Assembly (NCBI GenBank): GCA_024449915.1
Contig: JAMZAV010003152.1
Span: forward strand, 1 to 64,000
Length of the DNA stretch: 64,000 bases
Direction: 5' to 3'
Origin: Sweltsa coloradensis
Taxonomy: Eukaryota > Arthropoda > Insecta > Plecoptera > Chloroperlidae
Part shown: positions 54,805 through 64,000 of the stretch, piece after piece
Numbering within the stretch: the first letter of the stretch is position 1
Layout of the letters: the number at the start of each line of letters is the position of its first letter
Notes under the pieces: model-generated
The model's database searches: none
Seen by the model: only the letters and a program-made list of their open reading frames with translations
What the model was told of the DNA's origin: nothing
Position numbers and translations under genes: made by a program

Positions 54805-55255
54805 AACTAACAAAAAATCATACATTTTTGTAATAGCATTTGATTTTGATTTTAATAATGATTTCAAGAGTTAATGATTGTATTGGATAAACTTATTTAT
54901 TACTTTATGAATTAAATATTTTTATGATATCCTAGTCTAATCTTATTCTCAATCTTCGGGCTTGTTGCTCCTCGGTATCTGAAATTGTATAGAATTCAAT
55001 TAGCTGACATACTAAAGAACACCGCTCTCGAAGAGAACAATGTGTTCTACTCGCGAGTAAACGCACTATACCTGCACACGCCGTCCCGAAATATTTACAA
55101 TCTTGAAACTCGGTATATGACCTGATATTATAGTCCATGACATACCAAAAAAAAAAAAAAAATCAGCCCGATCCGATAACCCGTTCTGTGTTAAAAAAGT
55201 GCGTAAAAATCAACGAAAATCTTTCGGCTGGTTGGTTGGTTGGTTGGGGAGGGGG
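54805..55255. other. AT-rich sequence, nothing recognised
   Basis: No coding or RNA feature; ends in GGTTGGTTGGTTGGTTGG followed by a G-rich stretch. Confidence 0.4.
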
Positions 55256-55279
55256 GTGGGATTCTGCCAGAGAGGAATA

Positions 55280-56350
55280 AGAGCCTACAGAGAAAACGGT
55301 ACATCCTAGAACTATGAAACTTGGACCACACTTCGATGTACCTCAGACTGACATACTTCCGCCGAGAGACAAGAACGATTTTACCCCCAACACCCCCTAA
55401 ATCATCCCCTAAAATTAAAATAATTCATAACTCTAACCCAAAATTGAATTTTTAGTCAAATAAATTATTAAAATATGTTCTTATGTGTTTTCACTCAATT
55501 GGCTCATTCTCATTAGCTAAACCACATTTTTTCAACCCCCATCCCTAATAGTTTATATTATTTTTACCTTGATTTCCAGCATTCACCACGAAGGCTCCTA
55601 ATGAGTTATTATCATGAAATTTGACATGAGGGTACAAAATAATATGAAAAATAATCCGCCGAGAGGCAAGCAATATTCCACCCCCAACACCCCCTAAAAT
55701 TGGAATAATTCATAGCTTTAATCTAAAATTGATGTTTTATTCTAATTAGTTATTAAAATTATGTTTTTATGTGTTTTAACCCAATCGGCCTATTCTCGTT
55801 TCCTAAACCACATTTTACAACCCCCATCCCTAATAGTTTATATCATTTTTACCTTGATTTCCAGCATTCACTATGAAGGCACCGAATGAGTTATCAGCCT
55901 GAAATTTGGCATGATGGTATACATAATAATATGAAACATAATAATCCGCCAGGAGGCAAGCGATATTTCACCCCCACTGTTCCCTACCACCCTTAACTTT
56001 GGCAAAAAAACTTTAGGTCGTATTTAATACAATTTTAATATTTTAAATTGCTGATTAAAATTATGCGTCAATGTGTTAAAGTCCGGTCAACAAATCATTC
56101 ACACAAAAACCCAAGACAACATTAACCATAGGAAATTTAATAAAAACATTGTATATTGTCAACTACAGATTGTAAACAAAAACAAAAGAAGGTAGCTTTT
56201 GTTTCTAGACAATCTGTTTTAAAGGCACTGCATCCACCTTTACACGTATTTCACGTATTTCACGCTTGATATGAAACGAACAACAAAAAGATGTGATTTC
56301 CCCCCCAAATACAAAAATTTGTAAAAAAAAAAAAACGGCGGCCAAGCTCT
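55280..56350. repeat. tandem repeat block of about 280-bp units
   Basis: Blocks containing TTACCTTGATTTCCAGCATT and AACCCCCATCCCTAATAGTT recur at about 280-bp spacing (near 55540 and 55830). A unique flank (AAACAAAAACAAAAGA ... TTTACACGTATTTCACG) follows at 56180-56350. The same units and flank recur in direct orientation at 60060-60202 plus 62022-62790. Confidence 0.75.
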
Positions 56351-56454
56351 CCTTCCAAAGTCTTCGGCGGTGAATGCTGCGAGATATAGAAGTTGAGCCA
56401 AGCATATTATTCTTTCTCCCTAGTTTTGCATTGAAAAGATGTAAGATCATTTCA

Positions 56455-59400
56455 CCTGTTAGTACGGCGTCAAATGGTTTTCTGTGCAACTTTTTGGTAA
56501 GAATATAGCACCATATGTCGTTATGCTCAGGAAGCCTCACAGAATATGAATCACTTTGGTGCCAGAGCGCCGCCCGCGACTGGGGGCGGGAACGCCGCCC
56601 CCAAGTTTGACCACGCTCGGGAATATAAAACGCTCAATAACAGCCAAACTGTTGATCGGACAACAAACAATCAGGAGATAAATTATGCTTAAAATGTTTG
56701 GATTTAGGTAAAAAGATACTAATTCATTTTGGCCGTCCGCAACTGGGGGGTGGGAACGCCGCCCCCTAGTTTACCACGCTCGGGAATATAAAACGCCCAA
56801 TAACAGCCAAACGATTGGTCGGACAACAAAAAATCAAGAGACAAATTATGCTTGAAATGAATGGATTCAGGTTAAATGATACTAACACATTTTCGCCGCC
56901 CGCAAATGGGGGGTGGAGGGACGCCGCCCCCCAAGTTTACCACGCTTGGGAATATATAACGCTCAAAACAGCCAAACAGTTGGTCGGACAAAAAAAGTTC
57001 AAGAGGAAATTTATGCTTAAAATAAATGAATTAAGATTATAAGATAATTATTTATTTTACAAGTCGCAAAATTATTGTTTAATTGATAAAAATAATAATT
57101 ATAACAGCATCGATAATGAGTTAAATTGTAAGCAAAATACAAGTTAAAAACAATTGTATGGAATTTGATGTTTATCATATGTTAAAAAGCAATGTTAAGC
57201 CTTGATTGATGTGGACTTGATTCATCGTTTTGCATAAATGACTCATTGAACAATACAAAAGACATTAGCAACTCATAGGACATGACATAGGAGTAGGACA
57301 TGAAGACCCTTGCCTACGAAGCTTCCAGTGTTTTTTGCTCCAGAAAAGGCATGCAATCCTGGAAGAGCTGCTGCCTTCTTTACACCTAGTGCATTGTAAA
57401 TAGGAGCCGGTGGAATAACTCTTTGCTGAGTTCTTGAATAGATCGGGATATCTTCTGACGGCAAGAATAAATACATCGGTGTCCGGAGAGAAAATATGTA
57501 CTTGGGATGTTCCTCGTACAGTTGCATCAACAGCGAGAAGAAACATCTTTGTATCGGCCTCTTCTTGCGAGCTTTTTAAGTGCTCCAATTCTATTATGTT
57601 CGATTTTCTTTGATTTGACCATGCCACTATAACTTTCTTATGGGTAAGGACTGCGTGATCAAGAATGTTTTCAATAAGTAAGCAGTCAATTAATTTTTTG
57701 TGGAATTGTGTGACAGGAATTTTTTCATCTGAATGTGGCCAACGTAAATGTTATCTTCCACCCTGTAAGCCACAGGGTTAGCTCCACATTGTCTGTTGTC
57801 AGACTTTAGGGACATTGGTACATCAGAACGATCAAACACGACGAGCATTGCATCATTCATGTACCTTTGATCAAGCTGTTTCACAAATTTATCGTCCAGT
57901 TCACTGCATCTATGTCCGCTGTCTTCTTGAACGCTTGTACCTCGGCCATACCATCAACAATAGATACGCGCATTGAACCACTTCCATAATTATCATTGAA
58001 GTCTTGCTGTTGGCAATCTTTGGAATTTTCTCAAGAATCCCCATTAGAACACTTTTTGAGCAATGATGCATAGTTCCATCTGAGGAAGACAATGCTCTTG
58101 GAACCACTGATAACTCATACGAGCCAACAGTCAAGTGAAGGTCTATATCAGGTCTAGAGCAGGCAACAACAGGTAACCTCAAGAACAATGCTCAATCTTC
58201 TTTTAACTAGACTGTTTCATTTTGGGTTTTAACCGCAATTTCTTTCCTGCATTTTTCCACGTTTGCAGATTTAACCTCTTCATGACCATAGATTGCCGTT
58301 GCTTGATGTTATCCTGTTGTCATCAACAAAAACTACGTATTTTTCTTGGCCAATGACGTTTTCTGATGCAAACATAGTTTTGAACTTTAATAGGCATGAC
58401 TCTTTTTGTGATTTGATGAGTTGAGTAGAGTCATCAAGAAATGGATTACATGGCAAGGCTCTCAGTGTTTTAGTGAGAGTTTCTATGTTATTGTTGTGTC
58501 TATTCAAAAATGAGCAATTGTCATTGTGGTGTCTATTAGTTGATGGATCAACTACGCCTGCGATCTTCTTTGATTCTTGTACTATTCGTGTCATCTAACT
58601 CGGGAGCAATTAGAAAGAAGCGAGTCAGTGCGTTCGGATTCAAAAAAAGCCCTACAACTCCATTTTGCATTGTGCATGCTTCCAATAGAACAAAACCGAA
58701 CAATGTTTTTATTTACAACCCAGGTTCCAGCAATAAAATCGTTGTATATTTCAGGTGATTTTGTAGGTAGCTCGGCCATCTCTGCTAAATACAATGGAAT
58801 AACCCTTGCATAATTAAGTTAATCGCGAGCAAAGAAATATTTTGTCATTGCATCCATTACTTTGAGATGAAATTCCCAATCACCAGAGCGAACTGATACT
58901 GTGAATGACAGAGTTCTATTAACATTTGCATATTGTATTGAATTAGCGATTTGAACACGAGACGAGAAGAACATTCTTTTTGGAATTCGTGAACTTCATT
59001 TCGGATGTCATCTTTGTATCCTGTTTGGCACTCTTTCTTCAAACTCTGCGCTTGACTTTTGCAAGGGTCTTCACGTTCAGGATATGTTTTAAAGAAAGCT
59101 TCCATGAACAGACAATGTAATGAGTGTTATGTAATTAAATGGGCATCAATACTACGTTTAACATGTTTCCCATCGAGTATTTGTGACTGTACAAGGACCG
59201 TACAACCCAACTTCAATCCAACTTGCATCAATACTTCTCCACTCTTAGTGTGTGGAAATAAGTATTGCAGAATGAATTTTATGCCATAACTTGAGTCCTA
59301 CGTGCTTCCTAATTTCCTCACTGACAGCAATAAATGATGCTCCATTAAATTGACACATATAGGCCTAGTCCGTATCTAACATAATTTTTGTCCAATCAAA

Positions 59401-59925
59401 CGTTTGGCTGTTAAAGCGTTATGTTTCAAAGCGTGGCCATGCTTGGGGGCGGCGTCCTCACTCCTCAGTTGCGGTCGGCGAAAATAAATCATTATCTTAT
59501 GACCCGATTAATTTATTTTAAGCATAATTTGCTTCTTGATTTTTTTGTTGATCCGATCAACCGTTTGTGTGTTGTTGGGCGTTTTATATTCCCGAGCGTG
59601 GTAAACTTAGGGGCGGCGTCCCTGCACCCCCCAGTTGCGGGGGCCGAAAATAAATTAGCATCTTATAACCTAAATCTATTTATTTTAAGCATAATTTGCC
59701 TCTTGATTTTGTGTTGTCCGATCAACAGTTTGGCTGTTATTGAGCGTTTTATATTCCCGAGCGTGGTCAAACTTGGGGGCGGCGTTCCCGCCCCCAGTCG
59801 CGGGCGGCGCTCTGGCACCAAAGTGATTCATATTCTGTGAGGCCTCCTGAGCATAACGACATATGGTGCTATATTCTTACCAAAAAGTTGCACGGGAATG
59901 CGATATACGACCATTTGACGCTGCA
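56455..59925. mobile_element. DNA transposon with tandem-repeat terminal inverted repeats
   Basis: Inverted repeats of about 550 bp (56455-57045 and 59395-59925), outer word GCGTCAAATGG. Inside each TIR about three units of roughly 160 bp repeat: CGGGAATATAAAACGC, AACAGCCAAAC, TCGGACAACA and a GC-rich GGGAACGCCGCCCCC part. Between them is a broken coding region on the minus strand. Long TIRs with internal subterminal repeats plus one ORF suggest an autonomous cut-and-paste element now dead. Superfamily not assigned. Confidence 0.8.
57265..59105 (-). pseudogene. broken ORF of the 56.4-59.9 kb transposon, unclassified
   Basis: Pieces in one direction: 58857-59105 (lysine/glutamate-rich helix), 58280-58594 (TLRALPCNPFLDDSTQLIKS), 57910-58188 (GTMHHCSKSVLMG, then DGMAEVQAFKK in a shifted frame), 57690-57884 (MLVVFDRSDVPMSLKSDNRQ, MKKFLSHN) and 57265-57627 (SQEEADTKMFLLAVDAT, FSPDTDVFILAVRRYPDL, HAFSGA, FVGKG in another frame). 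The VFDR-D-SLK, EEADTK and SPDTDVF blocks match a family I have met in many uncharacterised, repeat-like predicted proteins of marine invertebrates, but I cannot name its enzyme class. Several stops and shifts kill it. Total length would be over 600 residues. Confidence 0.65.
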
Positions 59926-60202
59926 CTATGTTGACGAGCGCCAAGCCAACCATTTTCACGGTAAAAAACGTAAAAATTTTAAACTCAAAATCATAAAAAA
60001 AAATGCTTAATCATTGACTTTTTAGAGTCCTCGTACCAAATTTAATGGCCAAGTAATTTTTTTAATGATTTTGAGTTTAAAATTTTACTTTTTTATTTTT
60101 TATTCAAATTAGTTATTAAAATAATTATGTTTTAATGTGTTTTAACCCAATCAGCCTATTCTCATTTCCTAAACCACATTTTTTCAACCCCATCCCTTAT
60201 AG

Positions 60203-62021
60203 TTGGATGAGCGTAGCGAGCGTAGCGAGCGAAGCGAAGATTCCATTCTACTACACTGAAAAAAAAAATCCGGAATGTTTTTTTTCTTTCTTTCTTTCTT
60301 TCTGTATTTTTGTCTGTTTGTCCACACGATTCCGGCTAAACCGAAACTCCGATTGCAATGAAATTTTATGGAGGCCTTCGAAATCTCTGAACTTAGAACT
60401 GCCACGTTTTTGAGCGCAATCGGAAAATTGTTTCTCGTGAAAATCGCAATTTTACGATTTTTTTCGATTTTTTTTAAATTTCTTCGACTTATAACACCTA
60501 CATGCTTTATTAGATTTTAATGATTATTGCACAGAACCTTTATTTTATGAATTAAGATATTCTTGTGAAATTTGAGCGCAATTGAAAAAATATTTATCAT
60601 AAAAATCGAAATTTTACAGTTTTTTTCTTTTTTTAAACAATAGGGAATATTCCACTTCCTCCAAATACTGTACGAATAGATTTTTTAGAAGAAGTATTTC
60701 GTCCCGATTACAAATATGTACTTTGTTTTTCCGTGAAATAATAATCCAGTGATTTATAGCCGTTTTAAAAGCAGCACTTTTTTAAAGCGGCAAAAACGAC
60801 TGTGACGTCAGAACTGTGTTGATCCAACGCCGTCTGGATAAACATACATCCAGACCAAAGATGTTGGAATAGTATTATAGTAGGATCGAGATATACATCA
60901 AGACGGCGGTGTTTTAAACAAAGCAGCGCCCAGCGTAGCCTACAGTAATGTAAACAGATGGCGGACATTTTACATTTAACGCCTAGCCAGAAAACGAGAA
61001 AAGTTGACATTGCAATCAAAAAACAAAACTGAAACGGTCCTAGCTCTAGGCCTAGACGTAGAAAATTATTTATAATACAACAGTCTAGGCCAATCGTTCC
61101 TGTAGGATATAGGCATTGGTATGTAAATACTAAAATTACTCACTTGACAAGCCCTAGGCTTAACTTGTCAACCCTAGGCCTGCACGTTCATGTTCTGACA
61201 CACATCCCGCACAAAAACCTTACTTTGATGACTAATTAAAGCCTATTGTAGATAAAGAATACCATGATAGTCCTAGGCTATGCAAAAACTCAAGACAAAA
61301 TGCTCGTTATTCTTTATCACAATGATCTCGCGAAATCTCCTGTCACATACGAAAAAATAAAAACAAAAGACGGTGAAAATGTACATCCCTGTGGAGTTGT
61401 TTGTGTTGAGCGGATGGGCGAGCACCGCCGTCTGTATGTAAATATGTACAAATATACGTACATTTAGTTTCCAATTGGCCTTGACTCAACACAGTTATGA
61501 CGTAGTACCGTCCAAAGATGGCGCACGCTCGTTTTTGGCGCGCAAACTGGGGGACCCATTTAATTCTTGTTTAAATTACACAAAAAACATTTTTTTTTAA
61601 ATAAAAAAAAGTGCAGTGACTATTAAGACATGAATATAAGAATTAAAATAAAATATAAAATATTAAGTGGAATATTCCCTATTCTTTGACTTATAACACC
61701 TACATGTTTTATCCTATTGTAATGATTTTTTCGCAGAACCTTAATTTTATGAATTAATATATTTGTGTTAAATGTGAGCGCAATCGAGAAATTATTTCTT
61801 AAAAAAATCGCAATTTTACGATTTTTTTAACAATTACGATTAATTTAATACAAAATGAAAAAATGAAGTTAATTTTTAATTTAATTTAATTTAATTTAAA
61901 AAAAATTTCAATTAAGTAATGATTTTGCCACAGAACAACAAAAAATTCGCATAACACATGGCTGCTCAATGCACCAATTACGCTCATCCAACAACGCGGC
62001 GGGACTTAAGCGTTTTCCTAG
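60203..62021 (+). mobile_element. Helitron-like family A copy 3, carrying a nested transposon
   Basis: Starts TTGGATGAGCGTAGCGAGCG and ends with subterminal CGCTCATCCAA (61981-61991), hairpin AACGC/GCGTT (61993-62014) and TTTTCCTAG (ending 62021). Without the insertion 60642-61680 it is 780 bp. The flanks ...CCCTTATAG and TTTATATTATT rejoin to the uninterrupted repeat seen at 55.5 and 62.27 kb (CCCTAATAGTTTATATT), so insertion was between TAG and T. Confidence 0.8.
60642..61680. mobile_element. 1.04-kb TIR element nested in family A copy 3
   Basis: Perfect 16-bp TIRs AGGGAATATTCCACTT / AAGTGGAATATTCCCT. Family A copy 1 gives the empty site (AAACAATTCTTTGAC); comparison shows a 2-bp AT duplication. 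Short frames inside (for example 61264-61467) have no transposase motif, so it is non-autonomous or degenerate. Confidence 0.8.
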
Positions 62022-62790
62022 TTTATATTATTTTTACCTTGATTTCCAGCATGACATGATGGTACATACTAATATGAAAAATAATTCTTCGAGAGACAAG
62101 CGATATTTCACCCCTAACACCCCCTAAATCATCCCCTAAAAATGGAATAATTCATAGCTCTAACCCAAAATTAAATTTTTATTCAAATTAGTTATTAAAA
62201 TTATGTTTTAATGTGTTTTAACCCAATCGGCCTATTCTCATTTCCTAAACCACATTTTTTCAACCCCCATCCCTAATTGTTTATATTATTTTTACCTTGA
62301 TTTCCAGCATTCACCATGAAGGCACCGAATGAGTTAGCAGCATGAAATTTGGCATGATGGTACATTATTAATATGAAACATAATAATCCACCAGGAGGCA
62401 AGTGATATTTCACCCCTACTGTTCCCTACCACCCTTAATTTGGGAAAAACGTTAGGTCGTATAATACTTTTTTAATATTTTAATTGCTGATTAAAATTAT
62501 GCGTCAATGTGTTTTAGTCCGGTCAACAAATCATTCACACAAAAACCCAAGACGACATTTACCATAGGAAATTTAATAAAAACATTGTATATTGCAAACT
62601 ACAGATTGTAAACAAAAACAAAAGATGGTAGTTTTTTTTAGACAATCTGTTTTAAAGGCACTGTATCCACCTTTACACGTATTTCACGCCTTGATATGAA
62701 AAAAAACAAGAAATAGAAGTGATATCTTCCCCAAATACAAAAATTTGTAAAAAAAAAAAAAAAAAAAAACGGCAGCCAACTCTAGAAGCA
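62022..62790. repeat. second part of the 280-bp repeat block and its flank
   Basis: Direct-orientation copy of 55540-56350: the 280-bp units, then TTTAAAGGCACTG...CCACCTTTACACGTATTTCA and a long A run near 62750. Its pre-insertion left end is at about 60060-60202. Confidence 0.75.
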
Positions 62791-62901
62791 CACGATTTTG
62801 AGCATAGTGTGGGCCATGTTAAGCACACACTTGGCTGCCATGCATGCCGCTAAGGGTGTATGGGCATCATCTGGCCCAGATAAGTCTAGCCATGCAACAT
62901 A

Positions 62902-62933
62902 TTTATTTTATTTATTTATTTATTGTATACCTT
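62902..62933 (-). repeat. LINE 3' (AAAT)n tail
   Basis: On the minus strand, AATAAATAAATAAATAAAAT follows the 3' untranslated region of the LINE below: a microsatellite tail common in CR1/L2/Jockey-type elements. Confidence 0.6.
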
Positions 62934-63151
62934 GCAAATATGTTTTATACATGGTGGCAAGTAGGCTATTCAACATTTTTATCTTAACTCAACAATTTTC
63001 TTTTAAAATTTACAATTAATAACAGTATCAACACGTTAAACATCATAAATGGTATTCTATGTATACCTCTTCCAAACATCCTTAACATATTTTTTTTTTA
63101 ATCAACAATTAATTACAATATCAAAATTAACAAACAATGACCTAACAAATA

Positions 63152-64000
63152 TTATTCTTTATCTACTTCCTCCAAACATTTTCTGAAACTTTTCACTTTG
63201 GATTCATCAACAGCTGCAGCTGGCAATTTATTCCATTCCACAATTGTTCTATTGAGAAATGACCACCTCCCAACATCCTTCTTTGACCCATTACATTCTA
63301 ACTTCCAGTTATGGTCTTTCCTCCCTTTGTAAAATCCTTTTACAATTTTTCCACTAATCTCATTCCATCCCTCCATTCCTTTCGTAGCACGAAATAAGTT
63401 ACACAGTCTGTTTCTCCTTCTTCTCATCTTCAGAGAATCCCATCCTAAATCTTCTATCATTTTAGTAACACTATCATAAGTTCTTATCCTCCTTCCCTTA
63501 GAATCAGTTATCCATCTCCACCTCTTTACTTTTCCAGTTACTCTCCTTGCTGCTAATCGCTGAACCTTGTCTAATGCTTTTATAATTATGTTTATCTTTA
63601 TAAGGGTCCCATATCGCACTTCCATATTCCAAAATTGGTCTTATTAGAAATTTATATGCTTTAGCTTTTATTTCTACGTGAACTCCTTTTAGCTGCCTCA
63701 TTACAAAATTTAGAGAATTTATTGATTTTTTACTTATATGTTCAACATGTTGTCCCCAATCTAAATTGTTATCCAAGAACATTCCCAAGTATTTGTACTT
63801 GATGACAATATCTAGTGTTTTACCACACAACTTATAATTTATTTCCGCTTTTTTCTTAGCTCTGTTAAATGAAATAACCTTACATTTACTCACATTCAAA
63901 CCCAATTTATTTATATCTACCCACTTTTCAATTACTGTCAAGTCTTCTTTAATTATGTTAACATCTTCTTCTTTCGTTATTTCCTTGTATAACACTCCAT
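63152..64000 (-). pseudogene. LINE reverse transcriptase C-terminal part (3' end of a non-LTR element)
   Basis: Two minus-strand frames split near 63560. Upper (63504-63995): VIEKWVDINKLGLNVSKCKV, KYLGMFLDNNLDWGQHVEHI and YKFLIRPILEYGSAIWDPY, the palm-end and thumb blocks of CR1/L2/Jockey-like non-LTR reverse transcriptases. Lower (63152-63625): KVQRLAARRVTG, a SVTKMIEDLGWDSLKMRRRR block and a WNKLPAAAVDESKVKSFRK end, the typical C-terminus. These enzymes prime on nicked DNA. The YxDD motif and endonuclease lie beyond the window edge. A frameshift near 63560-63600 breaks the frame, so the copy is probably dead. Confidence 0.9.

Noticed and set aside
61264..61467. 67-codon frame inside the nested TIR element
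   Set aside because: It has acceptable composition, but no transposase motif and no neighbouring coding continuation; too little to call a gene.

Overview
This is repeat-dominated, AT-rich nuclear DNA of a metazoan, most likely a marine invertebrate. The evidence is retrotransposon polymerases with animal-type domains, Penelope-like elements (PLEs), tRNA-derived SINEs, a 28S rRNA fragment, many (AT)n/(AAT)n/(TTTA)n microsatellites and no bacterial-style operons. I cannot fix the phylum. I recognise no intact host protein-coding gene; every coding stretch I can name belongs to a mobile element, and nearly all are broken by stops or frameshifts.

Layout. 0-2.2 kb: small inverted-repeat elements and a tRNA-like relic. 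2.3-5.3 kb: a 3-kb foldback palindrome with tandem units in each arm. 5.3-8.4 kb: no gene; one (AAT)n tract and two unexplained GC-richer islands. 8.4-9.8 kb: a LINE PHD-finger/endonuclease fragment abutting a broken PLE reverse transcriptase. 10.4-11.2 kb: a 773-bp element of a Helitron/Helentron-like family (family A). 11.5-11.85 kb: a 28S rRNA fragment. 12.0-14.6 kb: a decayed Ty3/Gypsy gag-pol cut short at 14.61 kb. 14.61-27.67 kb: a giant inverted repeat (arms about 3.3 kb) whose centre is a nest of PLE 3' ends, three tandem family-B Helitron-like copies and a MITE. 27.7-31.3 kb: SINEs, an hAT-like MITE and a MITE with perfect 31-bp TIRs. 32.2-36.8 kb: an almost complete Gypsy element on the minus strand with both LTRs. 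37.58-39.67 kb: a second tandem-unit foldback. 40.1-46.2 kb: a Ty1/Copia element on the minus strand that has received three further insertions. 46.2-50.4 kb: essentially no recognisable gene. 50.8-54.6 kb: a Gypsy element on the plus strand. 56.45-59.93 kb: a DNA transposon with tandem-repeat TIRs and an unclassified broken ORF. 60.2-62.0 kb: a third family-A copy with another transposon nested in it. 62.9-64.0 kb: the 3' end of a LINE that runs off the window.

The most interesting signal is in the PLE nest at 17.8-24.5 kb. The 3' ends of several different PLE lineages carry a small RNA fold in the same place. One copy (19262-19303, minus) is a textbook type I hammerhead ribozyme with a two-base-pair stem III. 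The others keep the three-way-junction layout and show compensatory changes in stems I and II, but their core is UUGARRAU instead of CUGANGA, with GAAACGUY on the other side. The C3-G8 core pair of the hammerhead would be replaced by U3-A8 or U3-G8. A second strong signal is the Helitron-like families A and B: subterminal inverted repeats, a 3' hairpin, a CCTAG end, and two empty-site comparisons within the window.
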